Shown: positions 44,911 to 53,906, numbered from the stretch's first letter. The stretch: DNA of 64,000 bases from Candidatus Nitrosopumilus limneticus (GCA_022117465.1 JAHCGZ010000001.1:248001-312000); one strand, 5' to 3'. Notes: generated by a model from the sequence alone, not told the origin. Made by a program: numbers and translations.

Positions 44911-45879
44911 ATGAAGGAAAAAATATTTCTTACAAGAACATTGCATGATTTTGCATTAAAAGAGTTAAAAAAGAAATTTCAAATTGAAATACATAAAGGA
45001 AAAATACCAATACCTCAAAATACATTAAAATTAAAAATAAGAGATGTAAATGGATTAATTTGTTTTCCATACGATAAAATAGACAAAGAGATAATTCAAT
45101 CAGCAAAAAATCTGAAAGTAATCAGTACATTTAGTGTTGGATACGATCATATCGATATAAAATTTGCAAAAAAAAAGAAAATTAGAGTAGGATATACTCC
45201 AGAAGTATTAACAAATGCAACAGCTGACATGGCATTTGCATTATTGATTGATGGGTTAAGAAGAATTTCAGAAGGAGACAGACTAATTAGAAAAGGAAAA
45301 TGGAATCAAATCTACGGAGCATATGATTATGTAGGGTTAGATCTTCAAGGTAAAACTTTAGGTATAATTGGTCTTGGTAGAATTGGTAAAACACTTGCAA
45401 AAAGAGCAAAAGCATTCGATATGAAAATAATATACTATAACAGAAAACAAATTTCTAAAACAGAAGAAAAGAAATTGGGAGTAAAATATATTGCATTTAA
45501 AAAATTAATTTCTCAGGCTGATATAATATCAATTCATGTTCCACACACAATAGAAACTGATCAAATGTTTAATATGAAAATTTTTAAAAAAATGAAAAAG
45601 ACATCGTTTTTGATAAATACATCACGAGGTAAAGTTGTAAATGAAAAAGAACTTGCATTAGCATTAAAACAAAAAATAATTTCAGGGGCAGGATTAGATG
45701 TATTTGAAAAAGAACCAATAAATAAAAATCATCAATTTCTTAAATTAGAAAATGTAGTATTAGCACCACATGTTGGTAGTTCTACAAAGGAAACTAGAAG
45801 CAAAATGGCAGAAATTACTACCAAAAATTTAATTTTAGGAATGAGTGGTAAAAAACCAATTTATTCAATAGGGTACTAA
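44911..45879 (+). CDS. D-isomer-specific 2-hydroxyacid dehydrogenase
   Basis: 322 residues. The NAD-binding loop is GKTLGIIGLGRIGKTLAKRAK, and the catalytic Arg (INTSRGKVVNE), Glu (VFEKEP) and His (APHVGSSTKET) are all present. The best fit is the glyoxylate/hydroxypyruvate reductase group, though phosphoglycerate dehydrogenase without regulatory domains and formate-type enzymes are related. It is transcribed alone and shares a promoter region with the small Cys-rich gene. Confidence 0.88.
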   Translation: MKEKIFLTRTLHDFALKELKKKFQIEIHKGKIPIPQNTLKLKIRDVNGLICFPYDKIDKEIIQSAKNLKVISTFSVGYDHIDIKFAKKKKIRVGYTPEVLTNATADMAFALLIDGLRRISEGDRLIRKGKWNQIYGAYDYVGLDLQGKTLGIIGLGRIGKTLAKRAKAFDMKIIYYNRKQISKTEEKKLGVKYIAFKKLISQADIISIHVPHTIETDQMFNMKIFKKMKKTSFLINTSRGKVVNEKELALALKQKIISGAGLDVFEKEPINKNHQFLKLENVVLAPHVGSSTKETRSKMAEITTKNLILGMSGKKPIYSIGY

Positions 45880-45948
45880 CTATCACGCGTAAGTAAAGAT
45901 ACTAGATATTGTTGAGTTTTTATATCATAATTGTAAAACTGAATCAAG

Positions 45949-46038
45949 TTGAAAAAATTCAAACATACTAACGAAGAATTAGAATTAGCAAAAATTCAAA
46001 CTGAAAAAAACAAAAAGAAAAAAGAATCAGAAAATTGA
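45949..46038 (+). CDS. Possible 29-residue basic peptide gene
   Basis: Short frame of 29 codons from a TTG, product KKFKHTNEELELAKIQ then a Lys-rich end. A TTTTTATA box at 45917-45924 is centred about 28 bases before the TTG, and a strong hairpin terminator follows 11 bases after the stop. The promoter and terminator show that something is transcribed here; whether the peptide is made, or the transcript is a small RNA, is open. Confidence 0.4.
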   Translation: MKKFKHTNEELELAKIQTEKNKKKKESEN

Positions 46039-46048
46039 TACTTTTTTG

Positions 46049-46069
46049 CTTGTCTTTTTCAGACAAGAT
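46049..46069 (+). terminator. Hairpin terminator followed by T-run
   Basis: CTTGTCT-TTTTC-AGACAAG, a perfect 7-bp stem with a five-base loop, followed directly by a run of at least eight Ts on the plus strand. It would end a plus-strand transcript such as that from 45949. Confidence 0.6.
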
Positions 46070-46074
46070 TTTTT

Positions 46075-46449
46075 TTAAAATTCAATTTTAGAGGAATATT
46101 TTCTATGTAATAAATCATAGAGGGTTTTTCTTTCAGAAAATAAATTATTTGATTGATCATACATCTTTGTAAAAAATGCAGTAACAGTACGCTCATTATT
46201 TTTATCAAAAAATTGTATACTAAAATTAAGTTTATCAGGCTTTTGTTCTTGAATAAATTCTGCAGATGTAATAATTTCAGAATTGATGTGAATATGTGCT
46301 GGACCGTCATTGTCTCCAATTGTAATCCATTTTTCTTTTTGACGTATAGTAAGCGAATTACTACGAATTTCGCAAGTTGCAGCAGTATTTTTAGTAATTA
46401 TTAACACATCATCAATTTTGATTATATCAGATAATAAGTCAAAAAGCAA
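46075..46449 (-). CDS. Hypothetical protein, possibly haem-utilisation-like fold
   Basis: 124 residues from a TTG. The segment GDNDGPAHIHINSEIITSAEF, then LNFSIQFFDKNNERTVTAFFTK, has the strand pattern of ChuX/HutX-type haem proteins, but the match is weak and I do not rely on it. No signal or membrane helix. It is convergent with the small transcript ending at 46069 and is followed upstream, on the same strand, by another small protein gene 24 bases away. Confidence 0.5.
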   Translation of the reverse strand: MLFDLLSDIIKIDDVLIITKNTAATCEIRSNSLTIRQKEKWITIGDNDGPAHIHINSEIITSAEFIQEQKPDKLNFSIQFFDKNNERTVTAFFTKMYDQSNNLFSERKTLYDLLHRKYSSKIEF

Positions 46450-46473
46450 TAATTACTGTAAAAAAGTAAATTA

Positions 46474-46749
46474 TTAGAATTTTTTCATATCAATTTGAAC
46501 AAAATCATCAACATTACCATGAACACAGTCAGTACCAATTGATTTTACAGGAGAAAAACAAATTTTTCCATTGTGTATTTTTCCTTCATTTTGTAAAATT
46601 CCAAGTTTACCACTAACAATAGATTTGTGTTTTTGACAAGTTAACCCAAACATGTATTCATCTTTTTCATCAACAATAGATACTATAAATTCAGGAGGAT
46701 TGACACATTGATTTCCTTCCTCTGTAACTGAACATTTATCTGGCATCAT
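46474..46749 (-). CDS. Small Cys-containing protein, unknown
   Basis: About 91 residues from the ATG at 46749 (an ATG three bases on is also possible; the TTG at 46761 is less likely). MPDKCSVTEEGNQCVNPPEF and LTCQKHKSIVSGKLG carry three cysteines and a histidine that could bind zinc or form a simple finger. The C-terminal part has two more cysteines. No family recognised. It probably shares a transcript with the gene that follows it at 46075-46449. Confidence 0.55.
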   Translation of the reverse strand: MMPDKCSVTEEGNQCVNPPEFIVSIVDEKDEYMFGLTCQKHKSIVSGKLGILQNEGKIHNGKICFSPVKSIGTDCVHGNVDDFVQIDMKKF

Positions 46750-46830
46750 GATGAAACTCAAAATTATATTAGATATTAATCTTAATCATCGGAAATTTAA
46801 TTTAATATTAAGTAAAACGGACTAAAACTA

Positions 46831-48141
46831 ATGAAAGATAATTTTGATTTAATTATAATTGGCGGAGGTATTTTAGGCACTTCGATTTCATATTTTTTAT
46901 CATTTCTAAATAAATCAAAAAATATTGCAGTCATTGAACAAGAAAATAGTGTTGCACAACACACTAGTGGTAGAAATACTGGAAAAGTTCATGCGCCATA
47001 TCTGTACAATCCTGAAAAGAAAAAACTATTTGCAAATTCAGCATTTCATGGTTATGAAATGTGGAAAGAATATTCTAAATTACATAATTTACCATTCAAA
47101 GAAGATGGAGTTATAGAAGTAGCACTAGATGAAAAAGGAATCAAAGTTCTAGAAAAATATCTAAAATGGGGAATAGAAAATGGATTAGAAGAAACTGATA
47201 TTAAGTTAATAGATAAAAAGGAATTAAAAAAAAGTGAACCGGAAATAAAATGTGAAGCAGCACTTTATGTGCATAGAGATGGTTCAACAGATTATTCTAC
47301 ATTAACAAATTCAATTATGAATGATAGTAAAAAAAATGGAATTAATTTCCTTTTTAATAAAAAAATAACTCAAATAAAAAAAAATAATGATAAGTGGGAA
47401 ATAACAATTAATGGAGATAATAAAATATTTACAAATTTTTTGATTAATGCCGCAGGAGGTCAAGCAATCAATATTGCACATAACATGGGAGTTGGAAAAA
47501 ACCTTACAGATGTACATTTTAGAGGGGAATACTGGAAAACTCCAAAAAAATATCACAATTTAACTAAAACAAGCGTATACTCAGTTCCTGAATTTCCAGA
47601 TTATCCATTTTTAGATCCGCACTGGATAGTTAGAGTAGATGGAAGTTGTGAAATTGGACCAAATGCAGTTCCAGTATTCAGTCCATATGGATATGAGATT
47701 ACAGAAAATATCAAAAAATTCATTCCAAAAATTCTTGAAATGTTAGGTTCAGGTGCAAGAAAAACAATATTTGATAAACAATTTCAAGAACTTGCTTTTA
47801 GTGAAATTCAATCATCAATATCAAAAACAGTAATGATCAAAAGAGTTAAACAATTTATTCCAAAAATTAATCCAAAAGAAATTACAGTAAAGGGAACTTC
47901 TGGAATAAGATCATCAGTAATTGATGAATACGGAAAATTTGTTCCAGATGTAATATTATTACAAGGAAATTCATCATTTCATATTTTAAATTATAACTCA
48001 CCAGGAGCTACAGGTGCACTACCATTTTCAGTACATGTGATTAATCAATTACAAAAAATGGGTATGTTTGAGAATGAAGATACAAATGCACAATGTGGAC
48101 CTTGGAAGTTTAATGAAATTATTGAAAAATTAGAAAAATAA
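46831..48141 (+). CDS. lhgO: FAD-dependent oxidoreductase, L-2-hydroxyglutarate oxidase-like
   Basis: 436 residues of the DAO fold: LIIIGGGILGTSISYFLSFL is the Rossmann loop, QHTSGRNTGKVHAPYLYNPE and LYVHRDGSTDYSTLTNSIM follow the LhgO pattern, and SPGATGALPFSVHVIN closes the FAD site. LhgO-type enzymes oxidise L-2-hydroxyglutarate to 2-oxoglutarate; glycerol-3-phosphate dehydrogenase-like relatives are an alternative. It would clear a toxic product formed by dehydrogenases. It is followed by tRNA-Ser on the other strand. Confidence 0.85.
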   Translation: MKDNFDLIIIGGGILGTSISYFLSFLNKSKNIAVIEQENSVAQHTSGRNTGKVHAPYLYNPEKKKLFANSAFHGYEMWKEYSKLHNLPFKEDGVIEVALDEKGIKVLEKYLKWGIENGLEETDIKLIDKKELKKSEPEIKCEAALYVHRDGSTDYSTLTNSIMNDSKKNGINFLFNKKITQIKKNNDKWEITINGDNKIFTNFLINAAGGQAINIAHNMGVGKNLTDVHFRGEYWKTPKKYHNLTKTSVYSVPEFPDYPFLDPHWIVRVDGSCEIGPNAVPVFSPYGYEITENIKKFIPKILEMLGSGARKTIFDKQFQELAFSEIQSSISKTVMIKRVKQFIPKINPKEITVKGTSGIRSSVIDEYGKFVPDVILLQGNSSFHILNYNSPGATGALPFSVHVINQLQKMGMFENEDTNAQCGPWKFNEIIEKLEK

Positions 48142-48146
48142 AATGG

Positions 48147-48245
48147 CGCCGAGAGGGAGATTTGAACTCCCGTTCCCTTTCGAGAACGCGCTTTATGGTT
48201 AAACAATTTCCAGGCGCGCGCCCTACCAGGCTAGGCGACCTCGGC
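48147..48245 (-). tRNA. tRNA-Ser (anticodon GGA) with a 15-base intron
   Basis: 99 bases; acceptor GCCGAGG with TCTCGGC, D arm, anticodon stem CGCGC/GCGCG, a long variable arm (GTTCTC-GAAA-GGGAAC) and T arm GGGAG-TTCAAAT-CTCCC. The anticodon GGA is followed by A37, then a 15-base intron at 48193-48207, placed at the canonical 37/38 position. Removing it gives an ordinary seven-base loop and an 84-base tRNA. CCA is encoded at 48144-48146 after discriminator G. The minus-strand TATA box ATTTTATGA lies about 28 bases upstream. Confidence 0.93.
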
Positions 48246-48312
48246 AGAAGTCTTGCGACGATTCTATTTCATAAAATGTAATTATAAATTATGTTATTAT
48301 CAACACTTGAAA

Positions 48313-48819
48313 TTACTTCCAAAGTGTTACGGTAGTTGATTTCTCTACAGTATTTCCGTCTTTGTCTATTCCTTTAGAAGATATTTTGTAAACACCTTCT
48401 AATGCAGTGTTACCATCATTTTTAATTTGATCCCAGGATAAAGTAACTTCATCTCCAGAATACAAAGTAGAAATTACTTGCATAGATATTGGAGAATATA
48501 TCAATATTCCAGATAAACCAGTTATTTTTAAACCATATGATGAATCAGAAAAAATTATTTCGTTGGTTCCTGAATTTATAATTCTAATTTGTATTGATTC
48601 ATTTTGTTTAAAATTAAATTTTTCAGTAACAATAGAAAGAGATGAACCTTCAACAAAAACTAATTGAGTTGTAGTTTTAAAATCAATAACATAAATGCCA
48701 AATGCAAATCCTGCTATTATGCCAACACAAATAAAAATAATAAGACTTTTTGCTAACAATTCCTTAAAAATAAATTTAGTATGTTTTATTCCTTTGGAGA
48801 AGTAGGTTTGGTTCTCCAT
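48313..48819 (-). CDS. Membrane-anchored protein, unknown
   Basis: 168 residues. A basic N-terminus is followed by one membrane helix (SLIIFICVGIIAGFAFGIYVI), then a beta-rich domain of about 120 residues (NESIQIRIINSGTNEIIFSDS, VTLSWDQIKNDGNTAL) that looks like an immunoglobulin-like fold and would lie outside the cell. Its ATG at 48819 overlaps the 3' end of cbf5 by 34 bases. It may be the last gene of the cbf5 transcript. Confidence 0.7.
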   Translation of the reverse strand: MENQTYFSKGIKHTKFIFKELLAKSLIIFICVGIIAGFAFGIYVIDFKTTTQLVFVEGSSLSIVTEKFNFKQNESIQIRIINSGTNEIIFSDSSYGLKITGLSGILIYSPISMQVISTLYSGDEVTLSWDQIKNDGNTALEGVYKISSKGIDKDGNTVEKSTTVTLWK

Positions 48820-49787
48820 TTTTTTGGATAAGTGTTTGGAGTCATAATTATTCTCTTTGTAACAAATGCATATCCCTTTGTAGCATCACAAATTTCTTTC
48901 TCGTTCATTGTAGATTCAGCTAATGCAACAGCTTCACCCTTTTGTGTATAAATTGCCACAATATCTCCTACTTTCAGATTTGGAGATATTTGTAAAACAC
49001 CAGGAATTGCAAGTTGAGCCCCATGACACATTGCATCTACTGCTGAATCACGAATTACTACGGATTTTAATTCACTTAATGCAAGTTCTACAGGTTTTAT
49101 CATTTGCATTAGTTTACTATCATCTTTTTTTTCTTCCCAAATAGCAAATGCATCAGCTAGTTCATGTAAAGTTACTAATCCGTCTTTTTCATGAAATTGG
49201 TCTACTCTACTTCTTCGAAGTTCAACCATTGTTGCACCAGGACCTAAAACTTCACCAATGTCATAATATAATTTTCTAATGTATGTCCCAGCTTCACATA
49301 AGATTCTAGTTAAAAGTAATCTTTCTTTTTGTTCAATGATTTCTAATTCATAAATGGTTCTAGTTCTTGTTTGTCTAACTACAGCAGAACGTTGAGGAGG
49401 CTTTTGAAAAATTTCACCAGTAAACATTTCAATTATTTCAGCCAATTTTTCTTTAGATGGTAACGAGTGGATTCTACCTAATGCATGATATTCTTTAGGA
49501 CCATAAAGTAAAACACCCAAAGCCTTAGTTGCTTCACCCAATCCCAATGGTAAAACACCAGAGACTTGTGGATCCAGGGTTCCACTATGACCAATCTTTT
49601 CAAGTTTCAAAATGCGTTTTGTCCAGGCCACAGCTTCATGACTAGTAGGACCTGGTGGTTTATCCAAAAGAATAATTCCATTATCTAATAATTGTTCAAT
49701 TGTCCGTTTATCATAGTAAGTACCATAAGCATCATCAGTAATATCCTGATCAATTTCAATTAGATTTTCTAGTTGCTTAAGTGTCAT
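48786..49787 (-). CDS. cbf5: tRNA/rRNA pseudouridine synthase Cbf5
   Basis: 333 residues, the archaeal dyskerin homologue that acts with H/ACA guide RNAs. The TruB domain has GIILLDKPPGPTSHEAVAWTKR, HSGTLDPQVSGVLPLGLGEATK (the catalytic Asp in GTLDP) and ICEAGTYIRKLYYDIG; the PUA domain follows (AMCHGAQLAIPGVLQ). It overlaps cmk by four bases. It has the usual archaeal gene neighbours. Confidence 0.96.
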   Translation of the reverse strand: MTLKQLENLIEIDQDITDDAYGTYYDKRTIEQLLDNGIILLDKPPGPTSHEAVAWTKRILKLEKIGHSGTLDPQVSGVLPLGLGEATKALGVLLYGPKEYHALGRIHSLPSKEKLAEIIEMFTGEIFQKPPQRSAVVRQTRTRTIYELEIIEQKERLLLTRILCEAGTYIRKLYYDIGEVLGPGATMVELRRSRVDQFHEKDGLVTLHELADAFAIWEEKKDDSKLMQMIKPVELALSELKSVVIRDSAVDAMCHGAQLAIPGVLQISPNLKVGDIVAIYTQKGEAVALAESTMNEKEICDATKGYAFVTKRIIMTPNTYPKKWRTKPTSPKE

Positions 49788-50344
49788 AGTAATTTTCTCA
49801 CCGTTTCGGTTGTAACATCAATTACTTGATTGGCAGTTAAAGTATCAGTATTAATAATTACATCAAACACAGATTTATCTTCACCAAAACTAAAACCATA
49901 AAGTTTTTTGTATAATGCTCTATTTTTATCAAAACGAGATTTTGTTATTATATATGCATTTTCTGAGCTCATGTTATCTCTGGATTGCATTCTTCTTGTA
50001 CTACTTTCATGAGAACCTTCTAGCCAAATTTTCACACCATTATTAATTAACCACGGTAAGGTATAACTTGTAATGACCATGCCACCTTTATTAAATAAAG
50101 CAATTAATTTTTTATCCAAATTTTCATCAAATTCAGAATTTTGTTCACGCTGATTTAAAAATATCATTCCTTCTTGAGTGTCCCACCAATCATCACCATC
50201 AGAATCAAAACCTTGTTCTTTAGCCATTTCTTTTAAAATGTCCCCACCGCTAAGATATTCTAAATTAAATTCTTTAGCTAGTCCTTTAGCAACAGTTGTT
50301 TTTCCGACTGCAGGAGGGCCAGATATAACAATAGATTTTGTCAA
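49784..50344 (-). CDS. cmk: Archaeal cytidylate kinase
   Basis: 186 residues. The P-loop ISGPPAVGKTTVAKGLAKEFNLEYLSGGDIL and the LID region SHESSTRRMQSRDNMSSENA match the archaeal CMP kinase. It phosphorylates CMP and dCMP to the diphosphates. It sits between the DUF106 membrane gene and cbf5 with four-base overlaps on each side. Confidence 0.94.
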   Translation of the reverse strand: MTKSIVISGPPAVGKTTVAKGLAKEFNLEYLSGGDILKEMAKEQGFDSDGDDWWDTQEGMIFLNQREQNSEFDENLDKKLIALFNKGGMVITSYTLPWLINNGVKIWLEGSHESSTRRMQSRDNMSSENAYIITKSRFDKNRALYKKLYGFSFGEDKSVFDVIINTDTLTANQVIDVTTETVRKLL

Positions 50345-50973
50345 CCTAGATCCATTGTGGTTTTAGTAAGTCTCATTATAATTCCACTAAATGCAATAGA
50401 AGCAAGAAAGTACCAAGCCCAGAGCATTAGATGGTTTTCTTTGCCATAACAAATGTGTGCAGTATCCAAAGCTTGTTGTGCATTACAAGTTAGTTGGAAC
50501 ATGTCTCCAGGAATCACATTTAGTGGTATTGGGGAAATGGCTACTGTGTACGTAAATAGTTGTGGCAATACAAGATAGAAAATTAGAATTAAAGGTACAA
50601 AAGTAATCAACATTGGTCTCATGTTCATCTGCATCATCTCCATAGACATTTTGTTCATGTACGAAGATTTTTTGTTTAGTTCTGCAGATTTTGCTTGATC
50701 TTTAGAACGCATTGCAGCCATTCTTTCTTTTTGCCAAGCTCTGGTTTCTTTCATGATTCTCTTTAGTTTAGTTTGATCAACCATTTTTCTTCTAACTGCA
50801 GAATTGAAAATATTTAGCATAATACCAAATCCAGCTACCGCAAACATTGACAGAATCAAACCTTTAATGATAGGATCATCACTACCAAGTGCCGTCTGTC
50901 CGCCACCACCTAGAAAATCAGGAAGTTGTAAAAGTGTCGAGTCAATAAAGAGTAGAATAAAGTTAAAATCCAT
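50341..50973 (-). CDS. DUF106 membrane protein (EMC3/TMCO1/YidC superfamily)
   Basis: 210 residues with one N-terminal helix (PIIKGLILSMFAVAGFGIML), a coiled region rich in Lys, Arg and Met (QTKLKRIMKETRAWQKERMAA), and two or three C-terminal helices. DUF106 proteins are archaeal relatives of YidC and EMC3 that insert membrane proteins. The position next to secY supports that. It abuts adkA with three bases between them. Confidence 0.9.
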   Translation of the reverse strand: MDFNFILLFIDSTLLQLPDFLGGGGQTALGSDDPIIKGLILSMFAVAGFGIMLNIFNSAVRRKMVDQTKLKRIMKETRAWQKERMAAMRSKDQAKSAELNKKSSYMNKMSMEMMQMNMRPMLITFVPLILIFYLVLPQLFTYTVAISPIPLNVIPGDMFQLTCNAQQALDTAHICYGKENHLMLWAWYFLASIAFSGIIMRLTKTTMDLG

Positions 50974-50976
50974 ATT

Positions 50977-51555
50977 TTACAATCCTATTGCCTTGATTAT
51001 TTTATCTGCTGCTTCAGTAATATTTCCCTCAGTATTAAGAACAAGTCTTACTGGAGAACCCGTAATTACAGAGCATGCAGAGATCATACCAGATTGAACA
51101 TCTAGCTCCTTCTTAATGTTAGCTAGTGTTATTTTATCTCTATTTCGAGTTTCATCTTTCATTCTTCTATTGTAAATTTCTTCAGGTTTTGCTGAAACAG
51201 AAACAAAATTGTCAGGTTTAATAATTTTCAAAACATGTAGTGGAAGTCCAGGGTAATAACCTTCAGGAGTATTAATGAAAGCGTGAGTATCAATAATTAC
51301 AATTTCCTCATTATGTTCACTAATTTTTTCTGCAGCAATTTTTTGAAGACGTTGTTGTTCAGTTACAGATAATTTTCTCAACTCATCCCTATCTTTTAAT
51401 CCATTTTCTTTAGCAACTTCAAACATTAAAGTTCCATAATTAATTACAATTACATTTTTTTGATGATTCTTTAAAATATCAACCATAATCTCTAACAATG
51501 AAGTTTTCCCAACACCGGGGATTCCAACCATTATGATTTTTTTATTTTCTACCAA
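50977..51555 (-). CDS. adkA: Archaeal adenylate kinase AdkA
   Basis: 192 residues from the TTG at 51555 (VENKKIIMVGIPGVGKTSLLEIM). That start overlaps the secY stop and gives the standard archaeal N-terminus; the ATG at 51582 would add nine residues inside secY. The protein uses the archaeal trimeric form with the motifs LRKLSVTEQQRLQ and VIIDTHAFINTPEGYYPGLP. It converts AMP and ATP to two ADP. Confidence 0.92.
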   Translation of the reverse strand: MVENKKIIMVGIPGVGKTSLLEIMVDILKNHQKNVIVINYGTLMFEVAKENGLKDRDELRKLSVTEQQRLQKIAAEKISEHNEEIVIIDTHAFINTPEGYYPGLPLHVLKIIKPDNFVSVSAKPEEIYNRRMKDETRNRDKITLANIKKELDVQSGMISACSVITGSPVRLVLNTEGNITEAADKIIKAIGL

Positions 51556-52975
51556 GTAAAGCACCCAACCGTGGCATAACAACTTCTACTTGTTCTCTAA
51601 CTAATTGTGTGTAATAATTAATGAGAATATCTACCATAAGTAAAATTCCAATTCCAGATCCAAATACTCCTAGTACATCGGATACTCCTGCTAAGAGTCC
51701 TAAAATGATAGAGCCAATAATTGTAACAGATGGGATGTATTTGTTTAGTAACGCTTCAACTGGTCTGTTGGATCTTCTAAATCCAGGAATTTGTACATCA
51801 GCATCTAGTAAGTTTTGAGCTGCACTCTTTGGAGATAAACCACCAAGTGATACCCATAACCTACCAAAGAGAACTACAATTCCAACCATAAACAAAACAT
51901 ATCCAATAGCACGCATTGGATCGAGTGCTGCAACATCTAAACCACGAGGCGGTGTAATGTAGTAAATAATTCCACCAACAGGAGTAGAGGGGTTAGTAGG
52001 ATCAAATTGAGCTATAAAATTCACAAAGAAATTATTATTTCTAGGGTTAAAGTTTGACCAAATCATTTGAAATACAAACACAGCGTTTGCAGTTAATGCA
52101 GATGCTAAAATTACTGGAATGTTAGAAACATACATCAATTTGATTGGATAAACTGCTGAAAATCCTCTATATTTTGTAGAAACAATTGGAATTTCAACTT
52201 TCATTCCTTGTACAAATACAAGTATCAGTAATATTCCAGCAGTAAGAAACAATCCAAAAATACTAGGCAATTGATTTGAACGGAATAGTACATTTCCTAT
52301 ATCACCACCGCCAGTTAATGATTCCACAAGATATGGAATAACACCAACCATTCCACCATCACCAGCAGGTAACGGACTAAACATACTCCAAAGAATTTGT
52401 TGAGCAACACCTGCCATAATGAATAAACTAATTCCACTACCTAGACCCCAACCCTTTTGGATTAATTCATCTAAGAACATAATTAGGATAGACGCGGCCA
52501 TCAATTGTCCTATTATCACATACAAAACATAAGGTTCAGATACAGCACCACCATAAACTGCTGCAGCATATACAATTGATTCAGCTACAATTACAACATA
52601 AGTAACTAATTTGGTAGCGGTTTGAAAGATACCTCTTTCTTCAGGTTTTTTAAAATCAAATTTTAAAATATCAGAACCTCTTAGCAATTGCATTAAGAGT
52701 CCAGCTGTAACAATAGGACCAATTCCTAATTCAACCAAAGTACCTTGTTGGGATGCAAAAATAACTCTAGCAAATGCTAGAAAATCAAATTCAGGAGCTG
52801 TTGCACCAAATAACGGAGTTTGTCCCATTACCATGTAAATAAGTAATGCAACACCACACCAAAGTAATCTAGTAGGTAATGGGATTTTTTTTTTAGGTTT
52901 TGGAACTTGTGGAAGATAAGGTTCTGCTTTGAAAACTATTTTTCTAATAATAGAAGTTAGAGAACCTTGAGCCAT
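51542..52975 (-). CDS. secY: Preprotein translocase subunit SecY
   Basis: 477 residues and ten membrane helices, the protein-conducting pore. Recognised by the N-terminal amphipathic segment, the plug region GATAPEFDFLAFARVIFASQQGT, ELGIGPIVTAGLLMQLL, and the ribosome-contact loop FGRLWVSLGGLSPKSAAQNLLD. It is between uL15 and adkA, the usual archaeal order. The membrane helices are long and hydrophobic throughout. Confidence 0.96.
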   Translation of the reverse strand: MAQGSLTSIIRKIVFKAEPYLPQVPKPKKKIPLPTRLLWCGVALLIYMVMGQTPLFGATAPEFDFLAFARVIFASQQGTLVELGIGPIVTAGLLMQLLRGSDILKFDFKKPEERGIFQTATKLVTYVVIVAESIVYAAAVYGGAVSEPYVLYVIIGQLMAASILIMFLDELIQKGWGLGSGISLFIMAGVAQQILWSMFSPLPAGDGGMVGVIPYLVESLTGGGDIGNVLFRSNQLPSIFGLFLTAGILLILVFVQGMKVEIPIVSTKYRGFSAVYPIKLMYVSNIPVILASALTANAVFVFQMIWSNFNPRNNNFFVNFIAQFDPTNPSTPVGGIIYYITPPRGLDVAALDPMRAIGYVLFMVGIVVLFGRLWVSLGGLSPKSAAQNLLDADVQIPGFRRSNRPVEALLNKYIPSVTIIGSIILGLLAGVSDVLGVFGSGIGILLMVDILINYYTQLVREQVEVVMPRLGALLGRK

Positions 52976-52985
52976 TTCTAGTTAC

Positions 52986-53432
52986 CTAGGCCCCAATAGT
53001 TTTTTCTTCTTTTGTAGAATGGAAAATTTCTCCACCTACTGCTTTTAATTTTTCTTCTGCTGATGCAGTAAAATTCTCTACTTTTACAGAATAAGCATTA
53101 GTAATTTTTCCTCCACCAAGAAGTTTATCGTATCCTGCACTTTCAAGGTCTACTAAATTCTTCCCACCTACTGCTTTTCCAAATTTAGCAAATAGATCAT
53201 CTAGATCTCTTATACTAGCCCATTTTTTTGTAATATTTGGATGTGGTACTGCAGGAGGTTCATGACCATAATGATCTGGATCCTCTTTTATCATAGTACT
53301 TCTAAGATGTTTCTTCAAACCAGTAACTCCTAACCCACCCTTATGACCACTTGCACGGTGTTGACCTACTTGTCCCCAACCCATATGTCTGCCACCTCGC
53401 AATCTACGAGTTTTTCTTAATCTGGTTGCCAT
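52986..53432 (-). CDS. rpl15: Ribosomal protein uL15
   Basis: 148 residues with the archaeal N-terminus TRLRKTRRLRGGRHMGWGQVGQHRASGHKGGLG and the C-terminal RNA-binding part GGGKITNAYSVKVENFTAS. It lies between uL30 and secY. Confidence 0.96.
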   Translation of the reverse strand: MATRLRKTRRLRGGRHMGWGQVGQHRASGHKGGLGVTGLKKHLRSTMIKEDPDHYGHEPPAVPHPNITKKWASIRDLDDLFAKFGKAVGGKNLVDLESAGYDKLLGGGKITNAYSVKVENFTASAEEKLKAVGGEIFHSTKEEKTIGA

Positions 53433-53433
53433 G

Positions 53434-53901
53434 TTAAATCATTCTCCTTACGACAGTATCAAGTTCTCTGTTAGCACCAAGAATACCTTTTTGTCCATAT
53501 AATTTCTTAGTACTTCTTTTGAATCCTAGTACAGGAGGTGATAAAGCAAACCAAGGTTTTAGTGGAGATAATTTTGATAAAGTAGCCTTTCCATCAGCCA
53601 AAGCAGTTCCTAATTCTGCAGCATTTGCAAATCCAAGTTCTTTAATATCCTTATCAGTAATTTTTTGATAACCATCCTTTCTGGCTTTCTTTTCAATAAG
53701 TTCTTGTGCTAAAGATGCATCAATTTCAACCCAAGAAACATAGTGTTGTACTTTTCTTAACATTCCCAAAGTATTGTCTTTTGCAGGTAAAATTGTTGCA
53801 CGATATTTTTTATCTAATTTTAATAAAGTCATTGTATGAGTTGCCCAGTAGGGACAACCTGCTTGACCTTTAATTCTAACAACAAGATATGCATTTGCCA
53901 T
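53434..53901 (-). CDS. rpl30: Ribosomal protein uL30
   Basis: 155 residues from the ATG at 53901, which has GGATGAT, a Shine-Dalgarno-like run, just ahead; the ATG at 53910 adds three residues. YLVVRIKGQAGCPYWATHTMTLLKLDKKYRATI is the N-terminal block, and the archaeal C-terminal extension is present. It lies between uS5 and uL15. Confidence 0.94.
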   Translation of the reverse strand: MANAYLVVRIKGQAGCPYWATHTMTLLKLDKKYRATILPAKDNTLGMLRKVQHYVSWVEIDASLAQELIEKKARKDGYQKITDKDIKELGFANAAELGTALADGKATLSKLSPLKPWFALSPPVLGFKRSTKKLYGQKGILGANRELDTVVRRMI

Positions 53902-53906
53902 TTCTA

